Assembly (NCBI RefSeq): GCF_009908285.1
Contig: NZ_JAAARM010000002.1
Location: 124,001 to 188,000 of the forward strand
Direction: 5' to 3'
DNA from: Pseudomonas sp. Fl4BN1
Lineage (GTDB): Bacteria > Pseudomonadota > Gammaproteobacteria > Pseudomonadales > Pseudomonadaceae
DNA: 64,000 nt
The notes under the pieces: generated by a model
The model's input: the letters and a program-made list of their open reading frames with translations, nothing else
The model's database searches: none
Told to the model about the DNA's origin: nothing
In this document: positions 35,079-43,472 of the stretch, piece by piece
How the letters are laid out: each line of letters begins with the position of its first letter
Numbering within the stretch: position 1 is the stretch's first letter
Position numbers and translations under genes: made by a program

Positions 35079-35987
35079 CTACAGCTCAGGCTTCTTGAAG
35101 ACGTAGAACAGATTCGGCTCGCTCACCAGGTACAGGGTGCCGGCGTCATCCATGGCCATTCCTTCCGCCTGGGGTACCGCCTTGCTCAAGCCCTGCCGGC
35201 CTTTGCCCAGCGCCAACGTGCTCAACGGGCGACCTTCGACATCCAACTCCAGCACCAGGCGAGATTCGTCCGACAAGGCCAGAAGATGGCCACTGCGCTC
35301 ATCGTATTGCAGGCTGGAGAGGTCGCGCACAAACAACCCGGCATCGCGCTTGGGATTGTTCACTACATGCACCCCGTAGGATTTGTCCGGGTTGTCATGG
35401 GGAAACCCCTGCACTTCATAAATCAGCATCGGGTCGCGCTCCTTGGCGACGAACAGACGCTTGCCCTGTGAATCGTAGGCCAACCCCTCAAACCCCTTGT
35501 TACCCGCGAGGTGCACGCCAAGGGTGATCTGCTCGGCCGCTGCTGCATCCACCGTCGTCGTTGCCTCCTGCAGCTGGATCTTGATCAGCCGTTGCTGGCG
35601 TTCATCGCTGATCACATAGGTATTGGCGCTGATGAATTCCACCGCCTCGGGATCACTGAAACCCACCAAGGCAATGCGCCGCAAAATCTGCCCATCCAGT
35701 GACAGCTCAATCAGCTCGGCATTCTTGTTGGTCACGGTGAACAGGCTGTTGCGCAACGGGTCGTAGGTCAGTGCCGAGACTTCATCCAGGCCCTCGATGG
35801 GTTGCGCCTCAAGCACCACCCGATAATCGCCCAGGCCCAGGGACTGCGCAGCCGTCACTTGCCAGTAGGATTGCCAATCAAACCAGGCGCGTTGCCACAA
35901 TCGGTGGTTATGAACGAACACTGCGAGCAGCACGGCCAGCAGACCGAGGATCAGGTAAAGGGGTTGGAAGCGGGTCAGGCGATACAT
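35079..35987 (-). CDS. SdiA-regulated-family membrane-anchored protein (copy 1)
   Basis: 302 residues from the ATG at 35987. One N-terminal membrane segment (about 9-25) is followed by a beta-propeller-like periplasmic domain with repeats such as LTYDPLRNSLFTVTN, VGFSDPEAVEF, FEGLAYDSQGKRLFVAKE and PQAEGMAMDDAGTLYLVSEPNLFY. The family (PF06977) is named after a gene regulated by SdiA in E. coli and has no proven function. A close paralogue follows upstream. Confidence 0.8.
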   Translation of the reverse strand: MYRLTRFQPLYLILGLLAVLLAVFVHNHRLWQRAWFDWQSYWQVTAAQSLGLGDYRVVLEAQPIEGLDEVSALTYDPLRNSLFTVTNKNAELIELSLDGQILRRIALVGFSDPEAVEFISANTYVISDERQQRLIKIQLQEATTTVDAAAAEQITLGVHLAGNKGFEGLAYDSQGKRLFVAKERDPMLIYEVQGFPHDNPDKSYGVHVVNNPKRDAGLFVRDLSSLQYDERSGHLLALSDESRLVLELDVEGRPLSTLALGKGRQGLSKAVPQAEGMAMDDAGTLYLVSEPNLFYVFKKPEL

Positions 35988-36056
35988 GGCGCACAGGCTC
36001 GAAATCAGAACAGGCGGACGGAATATCACAGCCGACTGAATTCAAGCTTAATCCGC

Positions 36057-36078
36057 GGTCCGGCAAGGCTGCCGGACC
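36057..36078 (-). terminator. Hairpin after the second SdiA-regulated-family gene
   Basis: GGTCCGGCA and TGCCGGACC enclose AGGC, 6 bases beyond the stop at 36085. The following T content is low, so it may only attenuate read-through into the next copy. Confidence 0.5.
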
Positions 36079-36084
36079 AGGGAT

Positions 36085-37011
36085 TCATTGCTTCTCGAAG
36101 CGATAGAACAGATTGGGCTCACTGACCATATACAGATTGCCCGCTTCGTCCATGGCCACACCTTCGGCCCGGGGAATGGTACTTTTCAAGCCGTTGAAGC
36201 CGCCGAGCAAGGCCATGAAACTGACCTGTTCACCCTGCTCGTCCAACTCCAGCAGCAGATGGGAATCTGCGGACAACACCAAGGTATGACCGGTGCGCGG
36301 ATCGATGGCCAAGGCCGAGAGGTTACGCAGGTCAAGCTCATCGCTAGGCAGTTTCTGCTTGTCGCCCTTGAGCACCTGGCTACCGTCGCTGCTCCAGGTG
36401 AACAGCGCCGGCGGACGCTCCTCGCCCAGCAGCAACTGCTGCTTGCGTGGGTTCCAGGCCACCGCTTCAAAGGCCTTGTTCTGGTTCTTCGAGGGGCCCA
36501 GGTCATAGCTTGGGAAGTCTTTGATATTCAGCTCTTTGGTATCGCCATCGACCTTGACGATCACCAACGAGTGCTCACGCTCATCGACAATCGCCAGCAG
36601 GCCATTCTCCATGACCGCCACCCCTTCAGGGTTGCTCCAGCCCACCAGGGGGATCTTGCGCAGGACGTCGCCGTTCAGGGTCAGCTCCACCAGGAACGGA
36701 TACTTGCCCATCACCGAGAACAAGGTTTTGGTCTGCGGGCTGTAAGAAAGGTCGGAAGCTTCATCACGCTCCATACCCGGCAACAGCTTGGCATCGATGA
36801 CGGCGCGATAAGCGGGCAACCAGACGCTGGCACTGCGCTCGGCAGGACTGACAAAACCTTCCTGTACCCAGAGCGCACCTCGGTCATCCCAATGCAGGAT
36901 ATTGGCAATGCCATAGCAGATCACCCCAGCCAGCAGCAGCCAGGAGTACCAACGCATGCGTATGTGCAGACGACGGGCGGGAAGGGGTTTGGGCAGGGGA
37001 GGGGCGTCCAT
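36085..37011 (-). CDS. SdiA-regulated-family membrane-anchored protein (copy 2)
   Basis: 308 residues from the ATG at 37011 (a GTG lies 3 bases upstream). N-terminal membrane segment at about 21-38, then the same propeller-like domain as its downstream neighbour, sharing DLSYSPQTKTLFSV, VGWSNPEGVAV, FEAVAWNPRKQQLLLGEE and AEGVAMDEAGNLYMVSEPNLFY patterns. The C-termini of the two copies are the most alike, indicating an old tandem duplication with divergence at the N-terminus. Confidence 0.8.
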   Translation of the reverse strand: MDAPPLPKPLPARRLHIRMRWYSWLLLAGVICYGIANILHWDDRGALWVQEGFVSPAERSASVWLPAYRAVIDAKLLPGMERDEASDLSYSPQTKTLFSVMGKYPFLVELTLNGDVLRKIPLVGWSNPEGVAVMENGLLAIVDEREHSLVIVKVDGDTKELNIKDFPSYDLGPSKNQNKAFEAVAWNPRKQQLLLGEERPPALFTWSSDGSQVLKGDKQKLPSDELDLRNLSALAIDPRTGHTLVLSADSHLLLELDEQGEQVSFMALLGGFNGLKSTIPRAEGVAMDEAGNLYMVSEPNLFYRFEKQ

Positions 37012-37125
37012 CACACAGATTCCAGAAGCTCGGCCATAGGTAATAGCACACGAATTTCAGATCCGCGAACCATAGGCCTCGGAATTATCCGGAGAAAATG
37101 TGAAAAAACAGTTAACGGAAAAACC

Positions 37126-37168
37126 CTTTCTGCGAGGTGTCCGGTATTCCCGGGCCACTCGCAGAAAG
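37126..37168 (-). terminator. Terminator downstream of the FAH-family gene
   Basis: CTTTCTGCGAG and CTCGCAGAAAG pair perfectly over 11 bases across a 19-base loop, 8 bases beyond the stop at 37176. On the minus strand the second arm is followed by GGGTTTTTCC. Confidence 0.65.
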
Positions 37169-37175
37169 ATTCGGT

Positions 37176-37841
37176 TCAGCGGACGCTGCTGGTGAAACGA
37201 CTGGCGCCCGGCAACTCAAGTACCAGCTCATCACCGACATTCAGCGGACCAACGCCGACCGGAGTGCCGGTCAGGATCACATCGCCGGCCTGCAGCGAAA
37301 AACAGCCGGCCATGTACTGGATCATCGGCACAATGGGGTTGAGCATGATGCTGCTGTTACCGTCCTGGCGAACTTCACCATTGATAGTCAGGCGAATGCC
37401 GATGTCGGTGAGGTCGGCAAAGGTACTGCCCACCACAAAAGGCGCGATCACTGCTGCGCCGTCGAACGACTTGGCGATTTCCCAAGGCAAGCCCTTGGCT
37501 TTCAACTCGGCCTGCTTGTCCCGCAGGGTCAGGTCCAGTGCCGGGGCGAAGCCGGAAATGGCATCCAGTACTTCTTCGCGGCTGGGCTTGGTGGACAGCG
37601 GTTTACCGATCAGCACGGCAATTTCCGCTTCGTAGTGCACCGAACCACGCTCCGTGGGAATGGCAAAACCACCTTCCAGTGGCACTACGCAACTGCCTGG
37701 CTTGATAAACAGCAGGGGCTCGGTAGGCACCGGATTGTCCAGTTCCTTGGCGTGCTCGGCGTAGTTACGCCCGATGCACACCACCTTGCCCACCGGGAAA
37801 TGAATCCGGGTACCGTCGACATACTGGTGCTGATAGCTCAT
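37176..37841 (-). CDS. Fumarylacetoacetate hydrolase family protein (YcgM-like acylpyruvase)
   Basis: 221 residues, the size of the FAHD1/YcgM group that hydrolyses acylpyruvates or decarboxylates oxaloacetate. Motifs include VCIGRNYAEHAKE, FIKPGS, the metal-binding YEAEIAVLIG and the GDVILTGTPVGVG turn. Located 43 bases downstream of the D2HGDH gene on the same strand, so likely co-transcribed; metabolite repair of TCA-like keto acids would fit both. Substrate not determined. Confidence 0.85.
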   Translation of the reverse strand: MSYQHQYVDGTRIHFPVGKVVCIGRNYAEHAKELDNPVPTEPLLFIKPGSCVVPLEGGFAIPTERGSVHYEAEIAVLIGKPLSTKPSREEVLDAISGFAPALDLTLRDKQAELKAKGLPWEIAKSFDGAAVIAPFVVGSTFADLTDIGIRLTINGEVRQDGNSSIMLNPIVPMIQYMAGCFSLQAGDVILTGTPVGVGPLNVGDELVLELPGASRFTSSVR

Positions 37842-37884
37842 TACCGACTCCTGCTCGTGTGCTTCATCAGGACGCTGCTTGGGC

Positions 37885-39279
37885 TCAAACAGCGAAGATC
37901 TTGCCCGGGTTCATGATGCCGTTCGGATCGAACACCGCCTTGACCGCCTTCATGTACTCGATCTCCACCGGCGAACGGCTGTAGGTCAGGTAGTCACGCT
38001 TGGTCATGCCCACACCGTGCTCGGCAGAGATCGAACCGTTGTACTTCTCGACGGTCTCGAACACCCACTTGTTCACCGTGGCGCACTTGGCGAAGAACTC
38101 GTCCTTGCTCAGGTTGTCCGGCTTGAGGATGTTCAGGTGCAGGTTGCCGTCGCCGATGTGGCCGAACCAGACGATTTCGAAATCCGGATAGTGTTTGCCG
38201 ACGATGGCGTCGATTTCCTTAAGAAATGCCGGCACTTTCGACACGGTGACCGAAATATCGTTCTTGTACGGAGTCCAGTGGGAGATGGTCTCGGAAATGT
38301 ACTCGCGCAGCTTCCACAGGTTCTGCAGCTGGGTTTCACTCTGGCTCATCACGCCGTCCAGAACCCAGCCTTGCTCGACGCAGTGCTCGAAGGTTTCCAG
38401 GGCGTGGTTGGCCACTTCCTCGGTGGTGGCTTCGAATTCCAGCAGTGCGTAGAACGGGCAGTCGGACTCGAACGGTGCCGGCACGTCACCACGTGCCAGG
38501 ACCTTGGCCAGGGCCTTGTCGGAGAAGAACTCGAAAGCGGTGAGATCAAGCTTGTTCTGGAATGCGTGCAGCACCGGCATGATCGAGTCGAAGTCGGCGG
38601 TGCCAAGCACCATTGCGGTGAGATTCTTTGGCGCCCGGTCCAGGCGCATGGTGGCCTCGACCACAAACCCCAGGGTGCCTTCCGCGCCGATGAACAGCTG
38701 GCGCAGATCGTAGCCGGTAGCGTTCTTGATCAAGTCCCTGTTCAGCTCCAGCAGGTCACCCTTGCCGGTGACCACTTTCATGCCCGCCACCCAGTTGCGG
38801 GTCATGCCGTAGCGAATCACCTTGATCCCGCCGGCATTGGTGCCGATATTGCCGCCAATCTGGCTGGACCCTGCAGAGGCGAAGTCCACCGGGTAATACA
38901 GGCCATTCTCTTCGGCCAGATTCTGCAACTGCTCGGTGACCACGCCCGGCTGGCACACCGCTGTACGGTCAGTCAGGTTCAGATCGAGAATCTGGTTCAT
39001 GTAGTCGAAGGACACCACTACTTCGCCATTGGCGGCCACTGCAGCGGCCGAGAGCCCGGTACGACCGCCGGACGGCACCAACGCCACCTTGTGCTGATTG
39101 GCCCAACGCACGATGGCCTGGACCTGCTCGGTGGTTTTCGGAAACACGATGGCCGTCGGGGCCGGAGCGAAATGCTTGGTCCAATCCTTGCCGTAAGCAT
39201 TCAGGGAGTCAGCGTCGGTCAGCACCTTGCCAGGCTCAACCAGGGTCTTCAGCTCATCAATCAGGGCAGGATTGGTCAT
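37885..39279 (-). CDS. D-2-hydroxyglutarate dehydrogenase (FAD-linked)
   Basis: 464 residues from the ATG at 39279. An N-terminal PCMH-type FAD domain carries PSGGRTGLSAAAV and SSQIGGNIGTNAGG; the C-terminal FAD-oxidase domain has the metal-site HIGDGNLHLNIL and SAEHGVG. Divergent to serA, as in P. stutzeri and P. aeruginosa, where this enzyme re-oxidises the D-2-hydroxyglutarate that SerA produces from 2-oxoglutarate. Glycolate or D-lactate dehydrogenases have the same fold but this genomic position favours D2HGDH. Confidence 0.88.
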   Translation of the reverse strand: MTNPALIDELKTLVEPGKVLTDADSLNAYGKDWTKHFAPAPTAIVFPKTTEQVQAIVRWANQHKVALVPSGGRTGLSAAAVAANGEVVVSFDYMNQILDLNLTDRTAVCQPGVVTEQLQNLAEENGLYYPVDFASAGSSQIGGNIGTNAGGIKVIRYGMTRNWVAGMKVVTGKGDLLELNRDLIKNATGYDLRQLFIGAEGTLGFVVEATMRLDRAPKNLTAMVLGTADFDSIMPVLHAFQNKLDLTAFEFFSDKALAKVLARGDVPAPFESDCPFYALLEFEATTEEVANHALETFEHCVEQGWVLDGVMSQSETQLQNLWKLREYISETISHWTPYKNDISVTVSKVPAFLKEIDAIVGKHYPDFEIVWFGHIGDGNLHLNILKPDNLSKDEFFAKCATVNKWVFETVEKYNGSISAEHGVGMTKRDYLTYSRSPVEIEYMKAVKAVFDPNGIMNPGKIFAV

Positions 39280-39483
39280 CGACAGAACTCTCGAACAATT
39301 CATGGTCATCCTGAGAACGCTTCACGTCGCAGGAATGAGTGTTTAGCGGGGCGCGTATGCTAGCATACCGCCCCCGCAGGATAGAGCCCAAGGGCGTTCT
39401 GCGGTGGCGGCTTACGTGCCGCCCAGGTCAGCTCAAGCTGTCCACTTCCCTGCCATTTTTCTCCGGGACACAGGTTTACGCAG

Positions 39484-40713
39484 ATGAGCAAGACTTCTCT
39501 CGATAAGAGCAAGATCAAGTTCCTTCTCCTCGAAGGCGTCCACCAATCCGCTGTCGACGTCCTCAAGGCCGCCGGCTACACCAGCATCGAGTACCTCACC
39601 GGTTCTCTGCCGGAAGCCCAGCTCAAGGAAAAGATCGCCGATGCGCACTTCATCGGTATTCGCTCCCGTACTCAACTGACCGAAGAGATCTTCGACCACG
39701 CGAAGAAACTGGTCGCCGTGGGCTGTTTCTGCATCGGCACCAACCAGGTTGACCTGTCTGCTGCTCGCGAGCGCGGCATTGCGGTGTTCAACGCGCCTTA
39801 CTCCAACACCCGTTCGGTAGCCGAACTGGTGCTGGCCGAGGCCATCTTGCTGCTGCGCGGCATCCCCGAGAAAAACGCTTCCTGCCACCGTGGCGGCTGG
39901 ATCAAGAGCGCAGCCAACTCCTTCGAAATCCGCGGCAAGAAGCTGGGTATCGTCGGTTACGGCTCCATTGGTACTCAGCTGTCGGTCCTGGCCGAAGGCT
40001 TGGGCATGCAGGTGTTCTTCTATGACACCGTAACCAAGCTGCCGCTGGGCAACGCCACTCAGGTCGGCAAACTGCACGACTTGCTGGGCATGTCCGACAT
40101 CGTCACCTTGCACGTTCCAGAGACCGCTGCCACCCAGTGGATGATCGGTGAGAAGGAAATCCGCGCCATCAAGAAAGGCGGGATCCTGATCAACGCTGCT
40201 CGCGGCACCGTGGTCGAACTGGACGCCCTGGCGGACGCGATCAAGGACAAGCACCTAATCGGCGCAGCCATCGACGTGTTCCCGGTGGAGCCTCGCTCCA
40301 ACGACGAAGAGTTCGAAAGCCCGCTGCGCGGCCTGGACAACGTGATCCTGACCCCGCACATCGGCGGTTCCACCGCTGAAGCCCAGGCCAACATCGGCCT
40401 GGAAGTGGCAGAGAAACTGGTCAAGTACAGCGACAACGGTACCTCGGTATCCTCGGTCAACTTCCCGGAAGTGGCGCTGCCGGCCCACCCTGGCAAGCAC
40501 CGCTTGCTGCACATCCACGAGAACATTCCGGGCGTGATGAGCGAGATCAACAAGGTCTTCGCCGAAAACGGCATCAACATCTCCGGTCAGTTCCTGCAGA
40601 CCAACGAGAAGGTCGGCTACGTGGTGATCGACGTCGACGCCGAGTACTCGGACCTGGCGCAAGAGAAGCTGCAGCACATCAACGGCACCATCCGTTGCCG
40701 CGTGCTGTTCTAA
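39484..40713 (+). CDS. serA: D-3-phosphoglycerate dehydrogenase
   Basis: 409 residues. First enzyme of serine synthesis, also able to reduce 2-oxoglutarate to D-2-hydroxyglutarate. NAD-binding GYGSIG, the catalytic Arg in AARGTVVE, and the His in PHIGGSTAEAQ are seen, and a C-terminal ACT domain (about 338-409) gives serine feedback. This is the short E. coli-like form. It ends with a very strong terminator. Confidence 0.96.
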   Translation: MSKTSLDKSKIKFLLLEGVHQSAVDVLKAAGYTSIEYLTGSLPEAQLKEKIADAHFIGIRSRTQLTEEIFDHAKKLVAVGCFCIGTNQVDLSAARERGIAVFNAPYSNTRSVAELVLAEAILLLRGIPEKNASCHRGGWIKSAANSFEIRGKKLGIVGYGSIGTQLSVLAEGLGMQVFFYDTVTKLPLGNATQVGKLHDLLGMSDIVTLHVPETAATQWMIGEKEIRAIKKGGILINAARGTVVELDALADAIKDKHLIGAAIDVFPVEPRSNDEEFESPLRGLDNVILTPHIGGSTAEAQANIGLEVAEKLVKYSDNGTSVSSVNFPEVALPAHPGKHRLLHIHENIPGVMSEINKVFAENGINISGQFLQTNEKVGYVVIDVDAEYSDLAQEKLQHINGTIRCRVLF

Positions 40714-40754
40714 ACAGCAGCAAGCCCAGAGCCCGCTCTGACTTGCAGCTTGTA

Positions 40755-40801
40755 GCGCGATAAAAAAGGGAGCCCCCAAGGGCTCCCTTTTTTTATCGCG
40801 C
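40755..40801. terminator. Bidirectional terminator between serA and DUF4399 gene
   Basis: A nearly perfect 21-base stem running from GCGCGATAAAAAAGGGAGCCC to its complement, with a CCAA loop and A/T tracts on both arms, lies 42 bases after serA and 9 before the convergent stop. Confidence 0.92.
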
Positions 40802-40809
40802 ATTTACGA

Positions 40810-41247
40810 TTATTTCACTGTCACTGTGATTTTCTTGGAGACAATCACCGGGTTGAACGGCACATGGTTCTTGTCACCCAGCTCCAACTGCAGGGTGTGC
40901 GTACCCGGGGTCAGGGTCACTTCGGTTTCGGTCTGGGCCTTGCCGAAGTGAATGTGCTTGGCATCGGCTGGGATCGGCAGGTTTTCCGCAGGCAGGGTAT
41001 CGACGTCGATCAGCAGGTGATGGTGACCGGTATGGGCGGTCTGGTCGCCCGCCGGGGCCAGGGCGATGCCCTCAACGCCGAACGTGACCTTGAAGGTCTT
41101 GTCCACGGTAGCCCCGTCAGCCGGGGAAACAATAAACACCTTGGCACCCTCAGGTGCTTCAGTACGAGGAATATCCGCAGCGCCGGCCAACATCGAGGTT
41201 CCCAGCAACAGACCGGCCAGGGCCGCACAAGACATAAAATTTTTCAT
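40810..41247 (-). CDS. DUF4399 periplasmic protein
   Basis: 145 residues from the ATG at 41247 with GGAGA upstream; the longer frame reaching 41880 is antisense to the next gene. Signal peptide cleaved after about residue 23 (LAGA). The mature protein is a single DUF4399 domain with histidine patches HTGHHHLLIDVD and KHIHFGKAQTE, which suggest metal (possibly copper) binding. Divergent from the binding-protein gene. Function unknown. Confidence 0.82.
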   Translation of the reverse strand: MKNFMSCAALAGLLLGTSMLAGAADIPRTEAPEGAKVFIVSPADGATVDKTFKVTFGVEGIALAPAGDQTAHTGHHHLLIDVDTLPAENLPIPADAKHIHFGKAQTETEVTLTPGTHTLQLELGDKNHVPFNPVIVSKKITVTVK

Positions 41248-41379
41248 TATCTTCTCCAGTTTTTCCGCAAATCTTTTACGGTTATGACAACTTCGTGGCA
41301 ATTCGTTGTCGAAGGCACTCAACACCTTAGCAAAGCGAGCCTGAACGGCGCATCGCTCATATAAATTCAAGGAGTGACC

Positions 41380-42165
41380 ATGCGTTTCCTGCCTGGCCTG
41401 ATACTTTTGCTGCCCCTTGTGAGCACTTACGCTCAAGCCGAACTGATGGATGACATCAATGACCGCGGGGAACTGCGCATCGCCCTGGAGGCCAACGCAC
41501 CGCCCTTCAACTTCAAGGATGACGGCAAGCTCAGCGGTTTCGAGGTCGAGCTGGGGCAGTTGCTGGCCAGCGAGCTGGACGTACGCGCCGACTTCGTGGT
41601 GACCCAGTCGGCCGAGTTGCTGCCGGGAGTCGAGAGCGGCAAGTTCGACGTGGCCATCAATCACATAGCAGTGACTCCAGAACTCAAGGATCGTTTCGAC
41701 TTCAGCGAACCTTACAGTTACTCCAGCGCCCAACTGATCGTGCGCAAAGAAGAACAGCGCCCGCTGTTTTCCCTGCAGGCCCTGCGCGGCCAGGCCTTGG
41801 GCGTGGCACAGGGCAGCCAGTTCGTCGATCAGGCGCGTACTGTGGAAGGGATCAACCTGCGGAGCTACGCCGATGCCCAACAGCCGATCAAGGATGTGGC
41901 AGACAAACAGATCGACGCAGCCATCAGCGACCGCCTGCTGATTCCCTACGCCATTCGTGACAGCCGCCTGCCGGTAAAGGAAGGCGCGAAGGTCGGGCCG
42001 ACCCTGAGCCTGGCGATTCCCTTCCAGAAGGGTAACCCGGCATTCCGGGCGAGCCTCGATAGCGCCCTGCAGCGGATCAAGGCAGATGGGCGACTGATGG
42101 CCCTTTCGGAGAAATGGTTCGGCATGGATGCAAGCAAACCGCCCAAGGCCGAAGCCGGGCAGTAA
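41380..42165 (+). CDS. Orphan amino-acid-type periplasmic binding protein
   Basis: 261 residues from the ATG at 41380 (GGAG six bases upstream). Signal peptide ends near AQA at residue 20. The SBP_bac_3 pattern GELRIALEANAPPFNF and FEVELGQLLA is typical for polar amino acid or cystine binding proteins. No permease or ATPase gene is adjacent, so it must join a transporter encoded elsewhere or act as a sensor. Confidence 0.82.
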   Translation: MRFLPGLILLLPLVSTYAQAELMDDINDRGELRIALEANAPPFNFKDDGKLSGFEVELGQLLASELDVRADFVVTQSAELLPGVESGKFDVAINHIAVTPELKDRFDFSEPYSYSSAQLIVRKEEQRPLFSLQALRGQALGVAQGSQFVDQARTVEGINLRSYADAQQPIKDVADKQIDAAISDRLLIPYAIRDSRLPVKEGAKVGPTLSLAIPFQKGNPAFRASLDSALQRIKADGRLMALSEKWFGMDASKPPKAEAGQ

Positions 42166-42181
42166 TCCTCAGCCCTGAAAC

Positions 42182-42676
42182 CTACAAAGAGGCCAGGGCA
42201 GCCAGGGCGGCTGCGGCCTCAGGCAATTGCAGCTCACTGAAGACTTGCACACCGTGGTGCTGTAGCAGCGCAGCGGTAACGCCCTGGCCCTGAACCCGGG
42301 TCCCGCTGAATGTGCCGTCATAGGTCAGCAGGTTGCCGCAAGACGGACTGTTGGCCTTGAGCACGGCAATGCGAATCCCGTGCTTCTCCACCAGCGCTAA
42401 AGCCTGCCGGGCACCGGACAGGAACTCGGCGCTGACATCGTCGCCTTCAGTGGTCAGCACCCGGGCCTTGCCCTCCAGCACTTCCACGCCCTGCCCGCCG
42501 GGGATTTCCGCCGCCGCCCGTGGCGTTGGCAAACCGCCAGCCACTTCCGGGCACAAGGCAACTACACGCCCCTCTTGCAGCCAACTGCTCAGTTGGTCGA
42601 ACGGACCACTGGCACCGCCGTCATAACGTACGCGATGGCCCAACAGGCAACGGCTGACCAGAATCTTGTGCATCAT
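42182..42676 (-). CDS. DUF523 family protein
   Basis: 164 residues from the ATG at 42676, which overlaps the upstream stop as TGATG. DUF523 signatures: SRCLLG near the start, CPEVAGGLPTPR and LKANSPSCG, giving three conserved cysteines that could hold a metal or Fe-S centre. Relatives are cytoplasmic and often fused to DUF1722. No biochemical role is established. Coupled to the 2OG oxygenase. Confidence 0.82.
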   Translation of the reverse strand: MMHKILVSRCLLGHRVRYDGGASGPFDQLSSWLQEGRVVALCPEVAGGLPTPRAAAEIPGGQGVEVLEGKARVLTTEGDDVSAEFLSGARQALALVEKHGIRIAVLKANSPSCGNLLTYDGTFSGTRVQGQGVTAALLQHHGVQVFSELQLPEAAAALAALASL

Positions 42677-43311
42677 CAAAACGGCTCGTTACCGCGACGT
42701 CGAAACCACCCGGTCAAGGACAGGCGTTCCCGGCTTGCGGGCAGGACTTCATGGGGCACTTCGCTGGAGAGAAACACCACCAGGCGCCCCCCGACGGGCA
42801 CCACATCGTATGGTTCCTGGCCCTCCAGGTACATGCGCAATTGCCCGCCATGCTCCGGCAGCCACTCAGAAGAGTTGAGGTAGATAACCGCCGACACCAT
42901 GCGTCGGTCGTCGTCGTGAAAGCGGTCCACATGGCGTTTGTAGAAAGCACCCGGCGGGTAGAGGGCAAAGTGGCATTCAAAATCCTCGAGGCCGAGGAAC
43001 AGGCCCCGATTGAGTGCCTCGCGCAGGCTGTCCATCAGCCCCAGGTAGCTATCACTGGACTTGGCCTCGCCAGGTTCGAGCCACTGGATATGATCACCGC
43101 GAATACCCTCGCGAATTTCCTGGGCCGCGCCGCGCCCGACCGCCGCAGGGGCCAATTCACCTTCTTCAGCACGTTTACGGCACTCAGCCGCCAGTTCGAG
43201 GGTCAGAGCCTCGGGCAGGAACATATTCTGCTGCGACCAGCCACAGGTGGCCAAGTCGTCGACGATACGCAACAACAGCGGGTGATCAGAGGGTATTTGC
43301 ATGGCGCGCAT
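42676..43311 (-). CDS. 2OG-Fe(II) oxygenase, PPHD/prolyl-4-hydroxylase-like
   Basis: 211 residues from the ATG at 43311, with GGA 5 bases upstream; an ATG at 43302 is also possible and upstream ones are less likely. The iron ligands are His-x-Asp in KRHVDRFHDDD and the distal His in VPHEVLP, with the 2-oxoglutarate Arg in RLSLTGW. The order and spelling match the Pseudomonas prolyl hydroxylase PPHD, which hydroxylates a switch-I proline of EF-Tu and resembles human PHD oxygen sensors. The identification as PPHD is from family recall. Confidence 0.83.
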   Translation of the reverse strand: MRAMQIPSDHPLLLRIVDDLATCGWSQQNMFLPEALTLELAAECRKRAEEGELAPAAVGRGAAQEIREGIRGDHIQWLEPGEAKSSDSYLGLMDSLREALNRGLFLGLEDFECHFALYPPGAFYKRHVDRFHDDDRRMVSAVIYLNSSEWLPEHGGQLRMYLEGQEPYDVVPVGGRLVVFLSSEVPHEVLPASRERLSLTGWFRRRGNEPF

Positions 43312-43472
43312 AGTATCCAGCATCAGATGAATCTGACAGAGCCGCAGAGCGGAGGAGCAAGCATTTTTTCCAATGCACTTTCCCATCATCACTTTAGCGG
43401 GCGATCCTGATACGAATTCTCGACAACCATCGCCCTGCCCCGGAGAATAGTCGCCTGCTGACAGGAGTCCTT

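Noticed and set aside
40810-41880. 356-codon leftward frame as one long protein
   Set aside because: Only the last 145 codons after the ATG at 41247 have a ribosome site, signal peptide and DUF4399 features; the upstream part is antisense to the binding-protein gene.
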